Shown piece by piece: positions 15,579 to 18,082 of a DNA stretch of 18,082 bases; the first letter of the stretch is position 1, and each line of letters starts with the position of its first letter. A program made the translations under genes and the position numbers. This stretch comes from Thiobacillus sp. (GTDB lineage: Bacteria > Pseudomonadota > Gammaproteobacteria > Burkholderiales > Thiobacillaceae). Where the stretch lies: the NCBI GenBank assembly GCA_024710445.1, contig JANJUT010000228.1, forward strand, positions 1-18,082. The letters run 5' to 3'. The notes below the pieces were generated by a model, which was given only the letters and a program-made list of their open reading frames with translations, was not told the origin of the DNA and did no database searches.

Positions 15579-16427
15579 TTATTCTCCTGTGGCGATGGGA
15601 CGGGCGGGATCGCGGATCCACTCGCTCCACGAGCCGGGATACAGACGCGAACCGGGGAGTCCGGCGATTTCCATCGCCAGAATGTTGTGACAGGCCGTGA
15701 CGCCGGAACCACACATGTGCAGCACCTGCCAGGCAGGTTTGCCCTTGAGCAATGCCTGGTAGTTTTCGCGCAGCGCTTCGGGCGGCAGAAAAGTGCCGTC
15801 CACATCGAGATTTTCATCAAACGGATAGTTGATGGCACCGGGCACGTGTCCGGCTACCGGGTCGAGTGGCTCAAACTCGCCGGAAAAACGGCGATCAGGG
15901 CGCGCATCGATGATGAGCTGCTCGCCTGTGCGGGAGGCGTGCATCACTTCGTCGGCCCCGACGACCTGGGTGGGCTCAGGCAGGCAGGCGCAGGCAGCTT
16001 TGTGCGGCATGGGAATATCAGCATCGACCGGGCGTTTTTCGCGCAGCCACTTGGGATAGCCGCCATCGAGCAGGGCCACGCCGGGGTGACCGAGCCAGCG
16101 CATCATCCACCACAGCCGCACGGCCATGGCGCCATAACTGTCGTCATACACCACCACTTGCTTGTTGACGCCGATTCCCCATCCGCAGAGCTTTTCGGCC
16201 AGCGCGTGCGGATCGGGCAGCGGATGTCGTCCGGTTGTATCGGTAACGAGAGCAGAGAGGTCTTCATCCAGGTGAACATAACGGGCGCAAGGAATGTGGG
16301 CTTTTATGTAAGCCTGCCGACCAGCCTCGGTGTCGGTGAGGGTGAAGCGGCAATCCAGAATGACCCAGTTCGGGTCGTCCAGATGTGCGGCCAGGTCTTC
16401 AGTGGTAACGAGCGTATTGGAAAACAT
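15579..16427 (-). CDS. sseA: Two-domain sulfurtransferase, 3-mercaptopyruvate type
   Basis: This 282-aa protein has two rhodanese domains: an inactive N-terminal one (about 1-130, 'VILDCRFTL' and 'VVVYDDSYGAMAVRLWWMMR') and a catalytic C-terminal one. The active-site loop 'CGSGVTA' at 239-245 with nucleophile Cys239 is the mercaptopyruvate sulfurtransferase type; thiosulfate-specific rhodaneses have a CRKGVT-like loop. It moves sulfane sulfur to thiol acceptors in the cytoplasm. In this cluster the DsrC-like protein encoded upstream is a candidate acceptor, but that is inference. The gene is separated from the DsrC-like gene by a ~90-base gap holding a strong hairpin, and followed closely by the 206-aa protein. 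The symbol reflects family level only. Confidence 0.9.
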   Translation of the reverse strand: MFSNTLVTTEDLAAHLDDPNWVILDCRFTLTDTEAGRQAYIKAHIPCARYVHLDEDLSALVTDTTGRHPLPDPHALAEKLCGWGIGVNKQVVVYDDSYGAMAVRLWWMMRWLGHPGVALLDGGYPKWLREKRPVDADIPMPHKAACACLPEPTQVVGADEVMHASRTGEQLIIDARPDRRFSGEFEPLDPVAGHVPGAINYPFDENLDVDGTFLPPEALRENYQALLKGKPAWQVLHMCGSGVTACHNILAMEIAGLPGSRLYPGSWSEWIRDPARPIATGE

Positions 16428-16461
16428 GAATGGAGCCTGGAGAGGTCAATTGCAAGTAAGA

Positions 16462-16495
16462 AGCGGGCAGGGTGGCGAGTGCCACGCTGCCCGCT
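16462..16495 (-). terminator. Strong hairpin between the DsrC-like gene and sseA (possible weak terminator or attenuator)
   Basis: AGCGGGCAG (16462-16470) pairs with CTGCCCGCT (16487-16495). Inside, GTGGC (16472-16476) pairs with GCCAC (16481-16485) around a 4-base loop, with one mismatch between the two stems. On the minus strand the tail reads TCTTACTT, only moderately T-rich. It probably reduces, rather than stops, transcription into sseA, or protects the upstream mRNA. Confidence 0.45.
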
Positions 16496-16517
16496 CAGCA
16501 GGGATGCGCTACCTGGA

Positions 16518-16850
16518 TCAGTAGCCGCCCTTGCCGAAAGGCTTGGGCAAGCCGGCAACACGACAACCCTGGCGGGCGGGCATGTTGGGGAACAGCTCAT
16601 ACAGCGTTTTTTTCCAGTCCACGCCATCGTGCAGGTCGGTCAGTTCGGCGACCATATTGCGGAAGTTGGGGGTTTGGCCGTCTTCCTTGTATTTCTCGCG
16701 CAGGTAATTGATGACTTGCCAGTGCGCGTCGGTCAGCTTGATGCCTTCGGCCTCTGCAATAACCGGGACGATTTCATCGCTGAAATTGGCTTCCAGCAGA
16801 AAGTTTTCTTCGCCTGTTTCCAGTTCTTCGCCGTTCAACATGTACCCCAT
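16518..16850 (-). CDS. DsrC/TusE-family sulfur carrier protein with only the inner C-terminal cysteine
   Basis: This 110-aa protein fits the DsrC fold: 'LTDAHWQVINYLREKY' at 39-54, 'PNFRNMVAEL' at 61-70 and 'LYELFPNMPARQGCRVAGLP' at 83-102. DsrC ends in a flexible arm with an inner Cys and a penultimate Cys 11 residues later; TusE keeps only the penultimate one. Here the inner Cys96 is kept, while the position of the penultimate one is Lys107, followed by a short 'GGY' tail. So it is neither canonical DsrC nor TusE. Sulfur could still be carried on Cys96 but a trisulfide within one arm cannot form. A strong AAAGGAG Shine-Dalgarno lies 8 bases before ATG 16850. The Cas6-like gene ends 28 bases upstream. 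Confidence 0.92.
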   Translation of the reverse strand: MGYMLNGEELETGEENFLLEANFSDEIVPVIAEAEGIKLTDAHWQVINYLREKYKEDGQTPNFRNMVAELTDLHDGVDWKKTLYELFPNMPARQGCRVAGLPKPFGKGGY

Positions 16851-16878
16851 GATTACTACTCCTTTCAGGTTTGGTTTT

Positions 16879-17538
16879 TTAAAGAATCACCGGTGCGACC
16901 GGTGCAATGGATTTGTGCGGGATAAATATCCCGCAGCCTAACAAACGGTTGCGACCCAGACCTTCGTCTTGAATTTGCAGGGACTTGTGCGGCGGCACGT
17001 CGTGCAACATCAAGCTAAAGCCGGTGAGCGGGCCGGAAGTGCCTTGCAGAGTCTGCGGCTTGCCACAGATAAATCCACAGCGCAGCTTGAAGTGCCCGTC
17101 CAGTTCACGCATCACATCCTGGACGAATTGTTCTTCACTGACGCTGCCCGTGTCAATGAAATGGGCGTAGATGTGGGCGAATGGACTGAACTCACGGGTC
17201 TTGAAATTGCCGATCTGCAGGGTCTGGCCGTCCAGGTCCAGTATCTGGCCGATCAGTTGTTGTGCGGCGCTCACCCGTGTTTTGGGTACGCGTATATACA
17301 GTTTGGTGCGCCGGTTGATGATGAGCGAACTGTCGCCGCTGTTGGTTTCCGCGCCTTTCAGGTGCTGGATGCCGCTGCCCGTTTCTTCACCAAGCCATGG
17401 CAAGGCTTTCTGCAGGGCGTCAGACAACATCTGGGCGCTGTCGGCCGGGATGGTCGTGCCGACCAGATCGAACTGCAGGTCGATCATGGCAGGCGTGTAT
17501 TCCTCTGGCTTGTTCTCTGGCCAGCCTGCCCAACTCAA
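16879..17538 (-). CDS. Stand-alone Cas6/Cmx6-like protein in a sulfur gene cluster
   Basis: This ~219-aa protein resembles the Cas6 variant called Cmx6 (subtype I-MYXAN). 'IDLQFDLVGTTIPADSAQML' at 19-38 begins the first ferredoxin-like fold, 'RRTKLYIRVP' at 76-85 is typical, and the C-terminal 'LQIQDEGLGRNRLLGCGIFI' at 187-206 is the Gly-rich RNA-contact loop. Cas6 proteins cut CRISPR transcripts, but no repeat array or other cas gene is in this window, so another RNA or another role is possible. I chose a TTG start at 17538, overlapping the upstream stop, because AAGGAG lies 7 bases before it and homologues, as I recall, have a similar N-terminal extension. The alternative ATG at 17487 has no ribosome-binding site. 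Confidence 0.78.
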   Translation of the reverse strand: MSWAGWPENKPEEYTPAMIDLQFDLVGTTIPADSAQMLSDALQKALPWLGEETGSGIQHLKGAETNSGDSSLIINRRTKLYIRVPKTRVSAAQQLIGQILDLDGQTLQIGNFKTREFSPFAHIYAHFIDTGSVSEEQFVQDVMRELDGHFKLRCGFICGKPQTLQGTSGPLTGFSLMLHDVPPHKSLQIQDEGLGRNRLLGCGIFIPHKSIAPVAPVIL

Positions 17539-17756
17539 GATGCGTCTCCTTGATGATCCTTGCCCCATGCCTGCATCAGCGCACCCCATTTCTGGGCGCT
17601 GAGAGGGTCCACGTCAAAAATGGTGAAGCGCTTGTCTTCACGAATACGGACACGTAGAAACGGCACGCCACCCGATTCATGGGTCAAATGTTGAAATTCA
17701 ATTTCCTGACCGCCAAAGGGCAGCCGCATTTTGTCTAGTGGCGTAATTTCTGGCAT
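17535..17756 (-). CDS. Small conserved protein, 73 aa, first gene of the sulfur cluster
   Basis: A 73-aa soluble protein: 'ITPLDKMRLPFGGQEIEFQH' at 4-23 and 'LRVRIREDKRFTIFDVDP' at 34-51 suggest alternating beta strands followed by a C-terminal helix 'AQKWGALMQAWGK'. I have a weak memory of this as a DUF (DUF6967-like) found near the Cas6-like gene in other sulfur oxidisers, but cannot confirm it. It contains no Cys. Its stop codon overlaps the TTG start of the Cas6-like gene, indicating tight co-translation and a possible functional pair. ATG 17756 has only a weak purine-rich upstream sequence. Its position makes it the likely first gene of the operon. Confidence 0.75.
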   Translation of the reverse strand: MPEITPLDKMRLPFGGQEIEFQHLTHESGGVPFLRVRIREDKRFTIFDVDPLSAQKWGALMQAWGKDHQGDAS

Positions 17757-17832
17757 GTAATCTCGATCTGAATGGCTGTTTAGGTTTTAAGGTGCTCCGC
17801 CTTGTTAAGGACGAAACCACGGAACTCCAGCG

Positions 17833-17861
17833 TTTATGGGGGGGCATGCCCCATATTTCAA
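17833..17861 (-). promoter_or_regulatory. Possible promoter of the sulfur cluster with a palindrome in its spacer
   Basis: On the minus strand TTGAAA (17861-17856), 17 bases, then CATAAA (17838-17833). The spacer contains the 12-base perfect palindrome GGGGCATGCCCC (17841-17852), which may be a regulator site. The -10 is weak (4 of 6), so the call is tentative. The predicted leader to the 73-aa gene is about 70 bases. Confidence 0.35.
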
Positions 17862-18082
17862 CCCTTTTGGAGCTAGGGGCTTGCGCTTGCAACAATATTT
17901 TAATACTCTTATTTGTTCCTGTGGCGGACGCGTAATGCCCCGATCTGCAGTGGGTAATGCGTTTAAAGCGTTGGAAGACGCCGCCTACTCCTTTTGGGTA
18001 GGTAGCGGCCTATCATGATGGGGTAGGCAATTTACCCATGAGAATGATGGTGGCGCGGCCGCCAAGCCAATACGATGTTGGG
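17862..18082. repeat. Gene-free right edge with several hairpins
   Basis: No convincing gene is present between 17757 and the window end. The clearest structure is GCCGC (17980-17984) pairing with GCGGC (18005-18009), enclosing CTACTC/GGGTAG around a CTTTT loop (17985-18001). ATGGGGTA (18018-18025) pairs with TACCCAT (18033-18039) with one bulge. The style resembles the array at 4660-4832 (short stems beside GTAGG-type sequence), but I cannot show they are the same family. The frame 17836-18018 on the plus strand lies within this and has no features of a protein. Confidence 0.45.

Noticed and set aside
16518..16850. Naming the DsrC-family gene tusE or dsrC
   Set aside because: TusE needs the penultimate Cys and DsrC needs both; this protein has only the inner one, so no symbol was assigned.
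17836..18018. A 60-codon plus-strand frame at the right edge
   Set aside because: It runs through hairpins, has no Shine-Dalgarno and no protein-like features.

Overview
The window looks like chromosome from a betaproteobacterium with a sulfur-oxidising lifestyle. Evidence is a glnA/ntrB/ntrC block, a hemA-prfA-prmC...grxD block, high-GC coding, and a cluster of sulfur-trafficking genes (DsrC-like protein, mercaptopyruvate-type sulfurtransferase, single-domain rhodanese). I cannot name a species; relatives of Thiobacillus or Sulfuricellaceae (Nitrosomonadales) are my best guess from protein style.

Layout. (1) 1-2324, minus strand: the N-terminal end of a probable magnesium transporter mgtE (cut by the window edge), mtgA, aroE and a single-domain rhodanese. 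(2) 2325-7391, plus strand: a nitrogen-control block. A two-site NtrC enhancer and a sigma-54 promoter precede glnA, followed by a strong terminator, a DUF4124 envelope protein, an array of palindromic repeats with variable arms, and ntrB-ntrC. (3) 7411-14005, minus strand, read from high to low coordinates: hemA, prfA and prmC overlap or nearly touch. Next comes a cassette of a Tat-exported Cys-containing protein split by an in-frame stop, a PqqD-like protein, an HprK-related kinase and a nucleotidyltransferase. Last is grxD with its own promoter. (4) 14051-17756, minus strand: a compact six-gene cluster, in transcription order a 73-aa conserved protein, a Cas6/Cmx6-like protein, a DsrC-like protein, an SseA-like sulfurtransferase, a 206-aa protein I do not recognise and a TauD/TfdA dioxygenase. 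(5) 17757-18082: a non-coding stretch rich in hairpins.

How the parts work together. NtrB/NtrC sense nitrogen status and activate the sigma-54 promoter of glnA, whose enhancer sites sit in this window. The hemA-prfA-prmC block covers tetrapyrrole entry, translation termination and release-factor methylation. PrmC modifies the GGQ glutamine of RF1, encoded by the adjacent gene.

The two most interesting regions are the HprK-related kinase/PqqD-like/nucleotidyltransferase cassette, whose likely exported partner is interrupted by TAA, and the sulfur cluster, where a Cas6-fold protein sits without any CRISPR array or other cas gene and next to a DsrC homologue lacking the C-terminal cysteine.
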